Shown in pieces: positions 1 to 14,031 of a stretch of 64,000 bases of DNA; the first letter of the stretch is position 1; every line of letters begins with the position of its first letter. Both the position numbers and the translations under genes were made by a program. The notes under the pieces are model-generated. The model had not been told where the DNA came from. It worked only from the letters and a program-made list of their open reading frames with translations, and searched no databases. Source of the DNA: Anticarsia gemmatalis. Its lineage: Eukaryota > Arthropoda > Insecta > Lepidoptera > Erebidae. The stretch is from assembly GCF_050436995.1 (NCBI RefSeq), contig NC_134764.1, positions 6,510,001-6,574,000 of the forward strand, written 5' to 3'.

Positions 1-333
1 CTGGTATATAAACAAAGATAACATGTGTACACCCGTGGCACCAACTATAATTGTTTTAGAGGACAAGTTCGCGAATCATTCGCCCTATCAGCTGGTCTCC
101 AGACCTTGCCCCTGACACACTTACCGAACAATTGTCTATGTCAACATGTGACGTACACTGTTTATCTAACAATTTGAGGCGTTATCTATGATTAAAGACA
201 TTGAGACATTGACAAATTAATAATGAATTTCGTGTAGTGAGTAGTAAATGTTATTTGTAAATCATTTAGCGATTTAATTTGTGACTGTAAATGTCTTGGC
301 GATTTCTTTGATTTGTAGTTTTTTATTATCAAA

Positions 334-594
334 CTAGCTGACCCGCGCAACTTCGCTTGCGTCACGTAAGAGAGAATGGGTCAAAATGTTCCCCGTTTCC
401 GAAACATTTTTTACTGGTACTCTGTTCCTATTAGTAGTAGCGTGATGATATATAGCCTATGCAATTCCTCGATAAATGGGCTATCTAACATTGAAAGAAT
501 TTTCAAATCGGACCAGTAGTTCCTGAGATTAGCGCGTTCAAACAAACAAACAAACTAACAAACAAACTCTTCAGCTTTATAATATTGGTATAGA
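334..594 (-). mobile_element. non-autonomous Helitron (Lep1-like), complete copy
   Basis: Read on the minus strand the element starts TCTATACC and ends GGGTCAGCTAG followed by T, which is the 5' TC and 3' CTAG layout of Helitrons inserted between A and T. The same 5' block, including the GAAGAGTTTGTTTG run, and the same 3' block recur at 52041-52288. Shorter or diverged copies lie at 35079-35267 and 31531-31592. It carries no coding sequence. Assignment to the Lep1-type Helitrons described from moths is from memory of their ends. Confidence 0.6.
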
Positions 595-1369
595 TATAAA
601 TTTTATCCGCGGCTATGATAGCTTATTGTAGTAAATTACCTTGCCTGTTTTTCAAAATTGGTTCGGCCGTTTTGACATCAAAGCGGTAAATATGCGCTTT
701 CACGTTTCTTATATCTAATAGAGATTAGTCGAGAGGAAGACATTGATTTAATTAGATTAATTTGTTATACTAACAGTTAATTAACTAAATAAAAGTCTTT
801 AAAAACTGTTAATTGTTGCGATTTGTCAATAAGTCGCATTCAATGAATGATGATGTCGACTAAGTAATTTCATGAAGAATCTTACATTTTTTTGAAGTTT
901 AAAATAGTAAATAGTTTTCAATGTATCGCTAAAGGTTGAGGCTACTACGAAACGCCATTAAACTTAAAACAAATAAAACTAATTATATACAAGCAATATT
1001 TACACATAAGATGTCCTTCTTAGAATTTAATATAAGGTAAATAAGTATAGTGATATTTCATTACATAGTTTATTTATGTTGTGTACTTGTTTTAAATAAC
1101 ATGCGTGCAAATATTTCACATACGTCATTACATTATAAATACATATTGGTTTAGGAGTTATTTTGAAACTAGTTTTATGCCCGCAACTTTGTCCGCGTGC
1201 ACAGATTTCTTAGGGTAAAAGTATACGTTGCGGTAATAATTCAGCTAGCTCATTCCCGGCAGTCGAATTCTATAGTGACGGTATATTCGAGTTTATGACC
1301 TATCGTATTCTTAATTTATTATTTAACTAAAATTAAATGTTTTTGCATAAAAGAGTTATAGACATCGAG

Positions 1370-1738
1370 AGGAGCTCGTGGCTTAGTTAACGACAGCCGC
1401 GCGGATCGATCTCTGAGGTCAAGCCACGCTTACCGAGGTTGTTCTGTGGATGGGTGACCATATAACACATATCGAATTCCTCCGTGTTTCGGAAGGCACG
1501 TTAGATTGTGGGTCCCGGCTGTCATTTTCGAAGATCTTTGACAGTCGTTAACAGTAGTCAGAAGCTTGAAAGTCTGACAACCAGTCTTACCGAAGGGTAT
1601 CGTGTTAAATCCCAGGTAACTGGGTTGTGGAGGTTAGATAGGCAGTCGCTCCATGTAAAACACTGGTATTCAGCTGCATCCGGTGAGACTGGAAGCCGAC
1701 TCCAACATAGTTTGGGAAAAAGGCTAAGCTGATATATA
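1370..1738 (+). mobile_element. 5S-rRNA-derived SINE, full-length copy
   Basis: The 5' part, about 1405-1482, resembles the 3' half of 5S rRNA, including the internal promoter block GGATGGGTGACC preceded by a GTCAAGC segment similar to GTTAAGC of 5S. The body continues through CTCCGTGTTTCGGA and a 3' part ending CCGACTCCAACATAG followed by AAAAAGGCTAAGCTGA. A second copy lies at 14175-14792, where the body is interrupted. This is the architecture of SINEs that take their pol III promoter from 5S rRNA and their tail from a LINE. An open frame at 1508-1732 inside it is incidental. Confidence 0.7.
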
Positions 1739-2520
1739 GACATCTATACATTCATTACTATAAACAACTTGTGCATTTATAAAATTAGTTAGATCGTAAA
1801 GAATATGTTGTCGTTTAACGATACTGTATAAATTATCAACTTTGATTCGTAGGCGTATGCGTTTTTGGGTTTCCCCTGTTGCAGAAAAGTTTTTATAACG
1901 TTGGTTTATATATTTCTTGCTTTGCATTTTTGACCTTATAATAAAACTGACATTTAAGAAGTCACAGTCTAATTGAAAGCGAGTTTAATAACGACAGTTT
2001 ATGGTTCGGGTTGCAGGTCCGTATCGCGAGGTCGCGGTTTCGGAGAAATATAGTTGGGGATTCCCAGTTTTTACAGTTTGGTTACATAACTGTTATAGAT
2101 GGCTAGCTTTCCTAAGGTCCTAAATCAAATATTAATCCAATCAAATATTAAAACAAATTCATAATTAAATTATAATTCTCGCATGTCTTCTCTTCTTGCT
2201 GGAAACCGATTTGCCACCATATACATAGTTAAGTTAGGTGTTATTAGCGTATGGAATACTAAAAAGACCACGAGGCTCCAACGATTTCCAGGAAACGATC
2301 ATAGGAATAGATAGTGGGATTTCTCAAGAGCATATTTTATTTGGTTGCAGTGCAATACAGTTAGAAATAAAGCTATCAATCTTATCTTCAAGGATCCTTG
2401 TCATCTTCAGTTTTTTAGCTATCAAATTTCGCTTACAAAATTATATTTCGGTACCGCATGACTGGCACTTTCAATTTATAAATGCCATGTGTTGGTACTT
2501 TGGTTAGATTCTAAATATTA

Positions 2521-2760
2521 AAAGCAAAACCGACGAAGTGCGAGTTGGATTTGGGCATGAATGGTTCCGTACCATCTATAAAAATAGGCGAAAACATCAC
2601 GTTTGTTGCAAAGTATTTATTTTATTCTAATTGCAGTACTTGCCTTTACAGAAGTAACAAACACATAATTATTTTATGAGAATATTTGCTGTCTCACTGT
2701 CACGGTACATGCGATACAGTCTTAGTGACAGACAGACAGTCGAACAGTAGTCTAAATAAT
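2521..2760 (+). repeat. dispersed repeat beginning with the AAGTGCGAG block
   Basis: The block AAACCGACGAAGTGCGAGTT is followed by GGTTCCGTACCATCTATAAA. This pairing of a GTGCGAGT motif and a GGTTCCGTACC motif is a common dispersed repeat in insect genomes. A diverged copy reads on the minus strand at about 61200-61292 and a short one on plus at 26657-26720. I cannot assign its class. Confidence 0.45.
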
Positions 2761-3982
2761 TTTTAATCAATGGGTAAGGAACTCTAAAAGCTGTAGTTGA
2801 TTCACCACCTTGCAAAATATTTATTTGTAGAGATATATTAGTGTTTTGTTTAATGAGACCGCAAAATGCATTAACGATAACGTTGATTATAAATTAATGT
2901 TTTAGGTACATTGGAATCGCCTGATTGTTCATTTTAGCACATTGCATTAGGTGCATTTAGATTTTCAGATTTTTAACATTTTACACATGTTTTTTATTTG
3001 TACTTTAATCGTAGTCGTTCAGCGTAACACTTTGCTAAATATTTATTTTAATCAGATTGCAAAATCAACAGTTGTAGCGAGTTCGAAGTTGCGTGACGAA
3101 TTTATTAAATACTTTAATAATTTTTTTAATGTCTTACAGTGCATAATTATGCACTTTTTACGAGAATAAAGTGATAAAGATGATAACTGTAATTTTTTGT
3201 GTTCTTTACATCCGTTTTAAAACAATACATCTTGTTAATCTGAACATCTTGCTTTTTGTAATTAAAATGAGTTCAGGTTTCAAAATGATGTATTATGACT
3301 TATTTTTTATTGCTTTTATTAATTATATGCTTTGTTACGCTGCGACGTCAATATCCTTGAAAAATAAAACAATAAAATGATTTATATGTCCATTATATAA
3401 AATTCTTCAGTTCTGTTATAACATAGACACAAATCGTCTAACCAATATTTTCAATTTATTTATTTAACAATAGTATTTAGGTATACGACCCACCGTTTAC
3501 CTACTAGCCTAGCTATGGCCCAATAAAAACATGAAGACGTAAACAGTACCTACATACTAGGGTAAACACTAAACATACTATTCCTAAAGAAATATGTAGG
3601 TTCGGATGAGGTTATTCTTTCGTGAGGAGGGTTCCCTTGCCCAGAAGAGGGACAAACGGATATTTTTTTAACCGGATCCCTAATTTCGTTTACTCTTTGT
3701 CTATTCTATCGCTTAGATTAATTACCGCGCAAAGTGGTTTTAATTAAGTTTCCATTGCATTTTTGGGCTTCAGGATAAACTGATTATGATTATATTATTA
3801 CCATTATTCAATTACTTTTTTCTTTTATGGAGTCTGGTAGAAAATCAAATGAAACTGTCCTCCGGTTGTTAATATTGTGTTACATAATATAGTTTTATTT
3901 ACTTTGAACCATCAACATATAAGACCCCAGATTTACAGAAAACCCCAAAGCAAAGACTTCATCTTCTATATTTTGTCCCCAG

Positions 3983-6635
3983 GTATTGACAACGCGACTT
4001 GCACATTCGGCTCAATAGTGTCGTTCAAGAAAGGCAGCAAGCCGCGCCACCTGGACATCCGGATGGACATGCACGTGTTGCTGGTGGACTCGCGCGTGCC
4101 GCGGGAGACCAGGGCGCTGGTCATGAAGGTGGCGGCGCTCCGCCAGAGGAACCCGGCCGCGGTCGATCATATACTTGACGCGTGTGATCATATCGCACAC
4201 ACAGCCACGCAGGTTAGCTAAATTAAATTCACTTTTTAAACTTACAGACTTCTTTATTGCTTCCAGTTCATTTAGGTAAAGGTATTGTATTCGTGTACTT
4301 TTGAAAGCCGGATCCAGAATTTATATGTGCATGCTTTTAAAAGCAAGTAAAACCTTCCCTTTCATATTGTTACACGATATTTGGTACATGGTTCTGTTAG
4401 ACAATTATTACTTTGAATCTGTCGCGAACAAATTCAGATTTTTTGTTCATCAACATACGGCTAAACCCTCTTCTCTATTTTGATATTGTATGAAGTACTG
4501 CTCTTTTACTAACCTAATAGTTCAAATTCGTGTCAAGATGAGTTTTACCTGTCAAGTGTTACCATACCAGACAAAAGACACATTGTTTTTCGTACTCGAT
4601 CGATTCAACATACCCTATCAACATAGTTAAGTAAAGAGGTTCTCTGACGAATACTAATTCGATTACCTTTTTGTGTGTTTCTAGGTTTTGGAAAAACTTT
4701 CCAGTGGCAAGTGTGAAATTGATACCGACGCTGAATATCAACATTTAGCAGTAAGTAAACATACTTACTTCATTATATTATATATAAGTTTTAAAGCATT
4801 AACTTACTCTTAATACTTACCTTTTTTCAATTATAAATAGAGAGAACCCGGAATTTGCGTGTGAATTTGAAATTTGTAAAAGTTTGAAGTTTGAAAGCGT
4901 TGTGTATCGCAGTTGACAACTCGTGTACAACAATTTGTAAGCCATAATACAGTACATCACTGCTTTGATAATAACATATTAATTACCATTAATATAAAAA
5001 AGTCAATCTACAGTTAGCTGTCAAATTGTCGTCTCCTGAACTAAACAAGCACTGGTTTAGTATTCTGATTAAAATGCATAAACAATTTCTACTTAAAAGT
5101 ATATTTTTTTTCTGTATATATATAAAATATGGCATTGTTATTTACACATCAGTAAATGTAGAAGTTCGTGTTTAAGAATAAATTAACTTGCATTTAGCCA
5201 GCAGGTAGTTTTTCATGCATACTATTGTATTTTACTAGCAGACTGACCCGACTTCGTACGGATATAGTATAATTTATATGGATATAATAATTTATCTCGT
5301 TGACACCATTCCCGTGGGAATATTGATCCCATCGATCCCATACACAAACCTTGTCCCGACAGTTACAAACAAAAAATAATTATCCATTTCAGTTTACCTA
5401 GTTGTTCAAAAATTATGCGTACATTTCGGTGATTCATTTTTATTTATATTTTTTTGTATTGTCTTACGGGTGTTAAAACAGTTACACCATATTATTATGT
5501 AAAACTGCTTGATGTTATCGCAACTAATTGAGGTTTAAACGCTTTAAGTATTTAATTCGTACTAAAGTATATATTTAATGATAACTTATGATAATTACTT
5601 TTGCAACTTATAAAAATGAATTTACGGTAGATTTTTTTCTTTTTATATATGTTAAGTACATAAATATGGTGGCTTTCAAAATCTTTGTAAAAATATTAAT
5701 TCATAATTTAATTTACGTAAGCAAGTTCGGTCAAATCGGTCATTTAGGATGATCTTTGAATAACAACCTATTTATTTACATAATATAATGCGAAAAGACT
5801 TTTTCCCCGACCTAATAATTCAGGCATAAATTCATCTCCGCATCTAAAGAAAACTTTAGGTCAATAAATATGGGGGAAAGCAGCTACTTCAGAATGGGTT
5901 TTAACTAGTCTTCTCTTCGCCTCACTATGTACCGTATAGATGTTAACGTTATATTGTTCGCTCCCAGGAGCTGTGGGACATGAACCACTGCCTGCTGTCG
6001 GCGCTGGGCGTGTCGCACCCCGCGCTCGAGGCCATCCGCAGTCTGGCGCGCGCCAAGGGACTCGCCTGCAAGCTCACCGGCGCCGGAGGTGGAGGGTAAA
6101 TACACAATTTTATTTTACTCCTTCAATAATACAACTTTTAAGTATCCTGGGCAATGCAGTTTATGATATTTAATATCACTAATTAAGGACATTGGTAAAA
6201 CAGTGTCGTTGTGAGTTATGGCAAGCTATCACATGGTGTTTGGTTTTTCTGCTTATCCGTGTTGTCGTCATGGTTCACCTTCCACATCGCAGCACTCAGT
6301 GTTGATAAATAATAACATTTACTGATTGGAGAAATGTTGTTCCAGTCTCGATAAGCCTAATTATTTATGGCCCGTAATTGGTTGCATTAATGAATGCGGT
6401 GTTAGTAGAAACTGTAGAAAGTGGCGTTATTTGGTCTCACCTACACTTTTGAAAACTGCTTGGATTTTATATATATTTACGTTTAATACGTCTTGTTTGC
6501 AGGCACGCCATGGTACTGATCCCACCGTCCACTCCTCGCAGCATCGTAGACTCGCTGTCAGGCCAGCTGCTGGAGAACGGGTTCATAGTGAAGGAGACGC
6601 GGCTCGGCGGGCCCGGCGTGTCCATCGAGATGTGA
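3983..6635 (+). CDS. MVK: mevalonate kinase, C-terminal half (last four exons)
   Basis: Mevalonate kinase phosphorylates mevalonate with ATP in the cytosolic isoprenoid pathway, which in insects feeds juvenile hormone and prenylation rather than sterols. Exons: 3983-4212, 4685-4750, 5968-6095 and 6503-6635. All have AG/GT borders, the phases agree, and the stop TGA is at 6633-6635. The 184 complete residues start at IDNATCTFG, matching the family's SGVDNAVSTWG segment that follows the substrate-binding region. They continue with DSRVPRETRALV, then WDMNHCLLSALGVSHPAL, then the GHMP-kinase motif KLTGAGGGGH, split across the last intron, and end GGPGVSIEM. Family members are about 390-400 residues, so roughly the N-terminal 200, including the ATP-binding glycine loop, lie left of the window. 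Exons are GC-rich in AT-rich surroundings. It converges on TPCN1. Its poly-A site is not certain. Confidence 0.93.
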
Positions 6636-6813
6636 CGCCGGCTGCCCGGCAAGCGCCCGCGGAACGCATAGCGCTCCCCTTTTGTATGTCAACTTATTTA
6701 AATATGTATAGAGCAGCTCACGTAAATGATACTATGTGCTATCTTAAGATGAAGTATGGTGACCATACGTTTTTGTTTCTTAATTAAAGTATTTAGCTAT
6801 TTTGCACCTTGCA

Positions 6814-6955
6814 TGTCTGAGAGTTCCTTCGAACTGTTCTTGAAGGTATGCAAAGTCCCCCGCAATTGGCCAGCGTGGTGGACTCAAGGCCTAACCCCTT
6901 CCTCATTACGGGAGGAGACCCTTGTCCAGCAATGGGACATTAATGGGTCAAATTT
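6814..6955 (+). repeat. lepidopteran dispersed repeat tail (GTGGTGGACTCAAGGCC)
   Basis: The sequence GCCAGCGTGGTGGACTCAAG, then GGAGGAGACCCTTGTCCAGC and AATGGGACATTAATGGGTC, is the 3' portion of a common moth LINE-type repeat. It lies about 180 bp past the mevalonate kinase stop, so it may be transcribed as part of that 3' UTR. Confidence 0.5.
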
Positions 6956-9900
6956 ATAAATGTGCATAGTTCGTTGTTTATCGTACGTTTGAAACGGTAA
7001 ACGACTGTTTAAAGTACCAGAGAAAAAACTACACACGAACAAAGATGTCTCATCATATTTTTATAATAGTATTGGCAGCCTGTGATTATTACAAAATGTA
7101 TGGTTAACAATATTTTATCTTAAGTTTCTACATCAGTATCTAAACGGTGTGATGCGCTTAAGTGTCGCACTTAAAGCTGCCTGACAGTTACACGATAGTT
7201 GCGTGATGTGTTGGTTCATGTTGATAGTCGTGCGGCACTAGCACTGTGCATCATAGAATATATTATATCATAGTATATAGTTATGTGGTTGTAAAGCTTT
7301 TTGTTTACAACTAAGGACTTGGGTTGTATGGGTATATGTGGCTGAGGCGTACCTGGGCACAAATGCTAGTAGTCGCTACTACAGTATTACGAGGAATTCG
7401 CTGGTGACGGGTTTGATTCACGATGTCATCATATCTCTACGCGTTAATCGGTCAAAAGCTACGAATAAGCCCTCCTACAGAATGAAGGGAAAAGAATAAT
7501 TAACGCTTTGATTCAAAACGGCTATAGCGATAGCCCTAATGTAATTTATATTTAATTATATACACTTTTATTAAAGTGTATGGGGATGTGTGTACGATTG
7601 TTTAATTTGTTTAAATAATCGTTTATTATGGAGTACGATGAAAAATGTGTAAATTATCATGCATGATTTTTTCTACCTCAACAACTCTTCGGGTTGGTTG
7701 TACGAATATTATTTGAAGGAAGGCACTGTTCGCTTACAGAATCGGTTAGAAACACTGAAATAAAAGGTGCTTTGTAAAATGAGCATACCGCGATTCTTCC
7801 TGAATTTCATAATTAGCAATTAATTTTAACCTATTGCTCTCCATAACATAGCTAAAACATGGTACTTGTCACCCCGGAGTGACAACTGGGAAGTTTCTTC
7901 CTACCTTTATTCCCAGTTGTCTCCCCGGGAGACAGTGTTAGAGGGGACAACTGGGAATATACCATTCAAAAGATATTCGCATGACCACCAACTTTCCATC
8001 TTGCATTTCAGCTAACACAAATCTCAAAACTTATTGACAGTCAGTCATATATATAGTCATATATTATGTAAAACTGCTACGGCAGGCTACAGGTTGTATT
8101 TATAATATCTTAGGTACACAGTACAATATTATGTCGAAATTGTCACTGACTTACAACCAGTATTTCAAACTATGCATCGGCTAACACGTAAAATCCTTTA
8201 TAAGTTAACTTATACTTTAAGCAATTGCTTTAAGAAACGTGCCCGGTATATGGCAATAGCCTCGCTCCCTATTACATTGGACAAACATTGTTAATGGCGA
8301 ATTGTGTATTTCACTTACCTCTGCCTACGTTCGTTTATAACAGGCGTGCTATTATGAATGTAGGATTTCGTTGATAAAAGAGTCATGGAATCTTATATTA
8401 TGCATTCACTTTACCTGTTCAAATGAATTTTATTGCGAGCGCGTTTCTCTTACGCAAAATACAGGGTTAGTGACAATTTTGACAAGCAATATTTTAAACA
8501 TTTTGGTTCTAATAATGGTTTATTATGTTTAAAACGTTATTATATTTATTATAGAATAATTATTTAGTTTAATTATTTATAGAGTACCCACCTCTTTTCT
8601 TCATTTTTGTTACGGGTGTATACTTACGTATATTTGGGATCTCTAAGCACCATTTTTAATATGTGCTTTTTATTTCAAATAATGTGTTGTATTGTCCATT
8701 TATTTTATTAACAAAAGCATTCTCGCTTTTGTAAATTGAATATTATTTCTTTTTTAAAAATGGTTTTTGAGTTCGCTTATTACATAATTTACACGCAGGT
8801 AGTTTTTCCTGGTAATAAATTATTCTTATGTTTAATATAAAAGGTATGTGTAAATAAAAATCGAATAATAACTTAAAATCATGTTTTGTTTATTTATAAT
8901 GTTTTGCACTGGGAACAGTGATTCATGTAAAACTTATAATTTTACAACCAGTGTTGTTTCTAAAATAATTTTATTTTTACAAAAAATCTCTAAGATATAG
9001 TTTATATGTTAAAAGTTAATAAGTGGCATCAAACTTATTTGATTTGTCTGAATCGTACAGTTAGAGCAAAGAGACACATCGAAATAAACGTAATTTAAGT
9101 TATTATTGTGTAATTCTTATGAAATGTTATTCAAATTGAATATAGTGTGGGTGTGAGTTCGACCATTGTTCATGTCATATGCCTGTGTCTTCCACGAGAC
9201 TGCTTATTCGTTATTTCGTAATTATTCCAGTGTTAATGTGATAAAAATAATGTAAACTGATTACTACGTCACATCCTGACGGTTATGTAATAAAACCTAC
9301 TTACGTACGGGGCCAGTGTTGACTCTTAAACAGTGTTGTTGTTTAAAAAAAGATATTGCAATATTTTTGTTGTTGGCAACACATAAAGACATTGAGCCTA
9401 ATCCTGTCTCACAAAGGACATTCCTAGAATATCGAAAGATTTCAGCCTTCATAATAGTAATATAATTATTGTATTTAAGTAGTATGTGTTTATATGTCGC
9501 GCTCAATAATTTAGTGTTAATTGGTGCTGAATTAAAATATGGAAATGTATTTTAGAAAACCGTTGAGTAAATAAAAAGTTTAGTAATTTTGGAAACAATA
9601 AAATGTTTGAATATTATAACTTCTTTTATTTCACCTCTACTTTATTAATTTAAGGGAATAAACAACGTTTAAAACATTACCATAAATAGATAATAATATC
9701 TCGATTAATTTCGCCCGGTGTGTTACTAATGTACACTTACTCTTCTGTTCTATGTGTTTTTTCTATTAGCACATGTAAATCACATGTAACAGGTAGTAAT
9801 AAAACAGTAAGTATGTACTTAAAAGTGCATTTATTCATAATAAATTATAAATACATTAGTCTACAGTTGCTTGTCAACAAAGTGATGAGCTCTAAATAAT

Positions 9901-12900
9901 ACTAAAGCTTGTGGCGCAACCGATCATCTAATACTGTTATTATAAACAAAGGTATACAAGATTCCAATTTATACATACATAGATTAGCTATCTAATTATC
10001 AAAGAAAAGTAAGTTTAGAGATTTTATTCAGCTTGGCCACAACAACAAAAGAAATCTCTCCCCGACTTCTTCGCGCAGTAAAGTTCTAATTTAATTCAAT
10101 ACAATTATAATTGTTTTATGTACATAACTGTGTAGGATTTATCATTTAATTCGAAATAACTCCCGCTTTGATAACGGAAAATTTGTCGCATGGGACATAC
10201 ATAAATGGCTGCGTATTGTAGAAAATATAAATGTCGTCGTGGGAAAATTTTATGCGTGAATTAGTAATTGTTACGTTCGTTTTATTCATTGATTGCATTA
10301 CAATATGTCAGCAATTGTCATTTAACGAATTGTATTTTTTTGTGGCCAAGTTTATAAAGCATAAGTATAATTTATTCTTTGTTCGCGTCCCAATACTGAG
10401 TATAAATTCTCAATTAGCTTGATTTATTTAAAACTTATACGATAGTAACAAAATCACAATTAAATCTACAACACGAATATAAATCATATTTCGAATTAAA
10501 GGAATAAAAAAATACATATGGAAGACCATGCAATTTGAGAATAAAAAAATATAAATTTGTTCTTGGAATAATGTATGGAATGAAGAGCCTGGAATATTAA
10601 GAAAAAAAAAACATTAACTATTTGAATTTTACAAAATCAATTTTAGAAATATATTATTTGCTTAAAAGAACAAGCAAAATTGGCGCGGATGAATAGATAC
10701 ATTAAAATGAAGAAACAAGACATTCTTAATTAATTATTAAACTATTAATTGCCTAATATCCAGTCGATCATACAAGCGAAAGCACCATTAATATCATACC
10801 TCCATTTAGCGCACACTGTATCAATAATATCTAATGTGAAACAATTTACAACATCATCACACTAAAACACATTTTCTCTATTTAGAATCTGTCAAAAATA
10901 TATGTGAACCTGATAATAATATAACATTTCAATACCATTATAATGGCAAAGGTTTGTGAAATACAGCCACGCATTAAGAATATTTCAACAGAAAATAGAA
11001 AACCAAATAGCAGTAAGATAAACATTTACCCGAGCGTCTAAGCCGAATGCGATATCCTTTGATCTGTCGCATATGCTATCAAACCATGCAGGCACGAAAA
11101 TTTAAAAATCTTAATGTCGCCCTCGACCCTTTTTACAATTAGCTTAGAATCTGGTTTAGACTTTGTTTTTAAAAATATGAAATTTCACAGATCCACACAT
11201 ATTTTTTCACAGATTAAGTTCAGCTACCTATGTATTGGACGTGGGGCATCGGGATTTCTATAAGACTATAACACTGAGATATCTTACAAGTTAATCTTTG
11301 CATTTTCTAACAGATATACAATATTGCAAGTTTGTAATTATATTCTTGTGACATTATTTACATTTATTATATTGTTCTGTATCTTACATGGACATTTATA
11401 GATTTACTATTAAACTATAGTATGAACTTCAATTATTGTGACTTAATATATTATGGACTATTCCATCGGCATTATCTGTTTAACACACTGGACAGAGGGA
11501 CCCATAGAAATATTATATTTTAAAATGTTCTCAATCTGTTTTACACATCCAATCAACGCACTCATATCCTGCCATAAAATGAGTTAGGGAATAACGATTC
11601 ATAATTTTACTTACACTTAAAAATAATACATGAAATCTTCATAATACTTCAAAATGAGAAAAAAAAGCTGTCAAAAGAATCACAACGTAATTTTTGGTTC
11701 AACTAAATTAAATACAGCATGTAAATAATTAATAGATAATAATAATTCGATTTATGGTCCATACTTTTAGTTATCACATTTATGACTATTTTGTCTACTA
11801 TTTACCTATATAAATCAATCTTTAGATGTTATTTGATCTCGTGAGACAGTTAATTTTAACTTCTTTCACATTATACAAAACAAGATGCAAGATTAATGTC
11901 AAAACTTCATATCCCAAAAATATCCTAATAATAATGCTTTATGCTTTTGCTATACCTAATTACAAGAAAAAAAAGCGTGTATCATCAAGTAGATACACTG
12001 CACGTTAAATAATAACTTCCCTCTATTTAGGGAGATATTCGCAGAATTGACAACACTGCGTGACAATAATGTTCACGATAGACAAGTATATTGGCATTTA
12101 TTATTTAAACATCCTATGATGAATTACACCAATAATAAGAATGTTATTTACAGTAGCATTAAGTTAAAATTAACTGCCTCATACAGCCGTCCCGATGTCA
12201 ATATAAACTATGCACATTCTAAATAGATAATATCGCTTGTAGTACTTAAATGGCAAATTAAATGGCCATAAATACATCTTTGGTTATCATACTTAGAACA
12301 TATTTAAGCTGCGTCACTAAAATATACTGATAGGCCAATGAGTATAATTTTATTATTATCTTATGACGCAGATATTATACAAGGCATATACAAAAATTGT
12401 ATGAAGAAATTCCGTCACCTTTAGGCATAATTATTATGCCTTATACATTCGTATTAAGTATCGCACTAACGAGTAGTTTCCTTATTGCCTAGAGTCTAAT
12501 GACGTTCTCTTAGTAAAGCAAGGCGACAAATCAACTCGCTAACCCTCAGACGCTAAGCAAGCCACTTGTAAGTGCAGGCTTACCCGTATACTTTGAGAAC
12601 TTGCCTGGGTTGCCAAGACTAATAATAAAAATTACACTTATTGGCCATTATGTAAGTAGATGAATATTGTCTGTAAAAAAACTTAAAAGTAGAGCTGTCA
12701 ACAACGTAAATAGTAAACTGACCATCAGATTTCTTATACAGTAGACGAATAGCTACGTATTTTACATAAAATTAATTGCTTCTCGTATTTTAATGCCTTT
12801 AACATTTACCACCTTATACATTGAGAAATGAAATATTGAGTTTAAGTTTTTTAGGTAATTTACCGTTGGTTACTCTGATTAATACAGTGAGTGAAAAAGA

Positions 12901-14031
12901 CAGCACATGTAAGTAGTTAAAATAGGTTTTTTATAAGGTGGCTATGACTTCATTTGGCCGTTAAAATACACATCTATCTAAATCTACGAAGGCGATTTAT
13001 TTCTTTCATAAATATTATATTATCAATTCTACAAAAGGTTAACAGTCAGTGAGTAAAAGGAGACAAGAATGTACTTATTTCATAATTATTATCATTATCA
13101 ACCACTGAAATACTCTTAGGTATATCTTAACTGTACTTTAGAATAATGCACTGCTTGTTTGGTTTATAATAAAACAATACAACCAAAGAAAATTACGATT
13201 AAAACATGCCTTGTTCACAACTAGTCTACAAAAAAACGTGTAAACTACAACTCAGAGGCATTCAGCCTATTCTAATTCAATAAATATTATAAGCTACACG
13301 AAATACCAAGACTTGAAAATACGTCTACTGGCTGATTTTTCCTTCATCAAATAAACATATTCAAGTAAAAAATTGCAGTTCTCTACTATCTGTAAAAAAT
13401 GACAAAATTCTTACTCGATTTTATTTATCTGACAATGGAATTCAGTCCAAAAGTCTCGCCATTTTAACTATTTATACATTTCGTAACTGCCTGTACATTC
13501 CAATTTAATACTCATGTCAGTAGTTCATTCTATCACAGATGTTATTTCCAATACTATTAGTATACACTCACGCTATACAATACAATAGTCTTACTAACTG
13601 GCAGACGACAAATAGCTGGTGGGCTAGGATCGTTACGAGGTCTACACGGTTCCTAAGTAAATCGAAACTATTGACATTTAGTTACCTACTCACGACTACA
13701 CTATTAAATTCTTTTAATTCATAGTAACGATTAAACCTGCTAAAAGCTATTTGGGAATAGTTCAGCGATACAACACCAGTTTTAAAATCACATTTAGACT
13801 AAGGTCATTGTCCGTTCAAAAACATTAAACGCTCTCAAGAAAAATAAAACTTGTTTCGTGTCCGGGTTATTTTTCAAGAAATAATATTAATAGCCAGTAC
13901 TTTAAGTCTTGCGGGAAGTATCTGGCTTAAGCTAGCCAACTTAAGGCCCATCCTCATATAGCCCATCATAAGCTCTTGAGAGCGTCCCAGATGAACATTA
14001 GCCTCTGGTACAGGGCTAATTGGATTATGTT
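6956..14031. other. gene-free interval between two convergent genes
   Basis: No coding exon is visible on either strand over 7 kb. Both flanking genes point into it, so part is 3' UTR. Candidate plus-strand poly-A signals (AATAAA) occur near 9571 and 9597 for mevalonate kinase, and minus-strand ones (TTTATT on plus) near 9632 and 9829 for TPCN1. I cannot tell which are used. A local cluster of inverted repeats lies at 7881-7957. The rest is AT-rich with no recognised repeat. Confidence 0.5.

Larger units (their letters stand above)
1..3982. other. non-coding DNA upstream of the first visible mevalonate kinase exon
   Basis: This stretch is AT-rich and most likely intron of the mevalonate kinase gene, because that gene enters the window without its first half. 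I looked for an upstream exon ending in the codon half needed to join the exon at 3983 and did not find a convincing one. It contains a Helitron copy, a complete 5S-derived SINE and a dispersed repeat around 2521-2760, all listed separately. Open frames here, such as those near 2238-2507 and 2951-3380, have no splice context or recognisable sequence. Confidence 0.5.
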
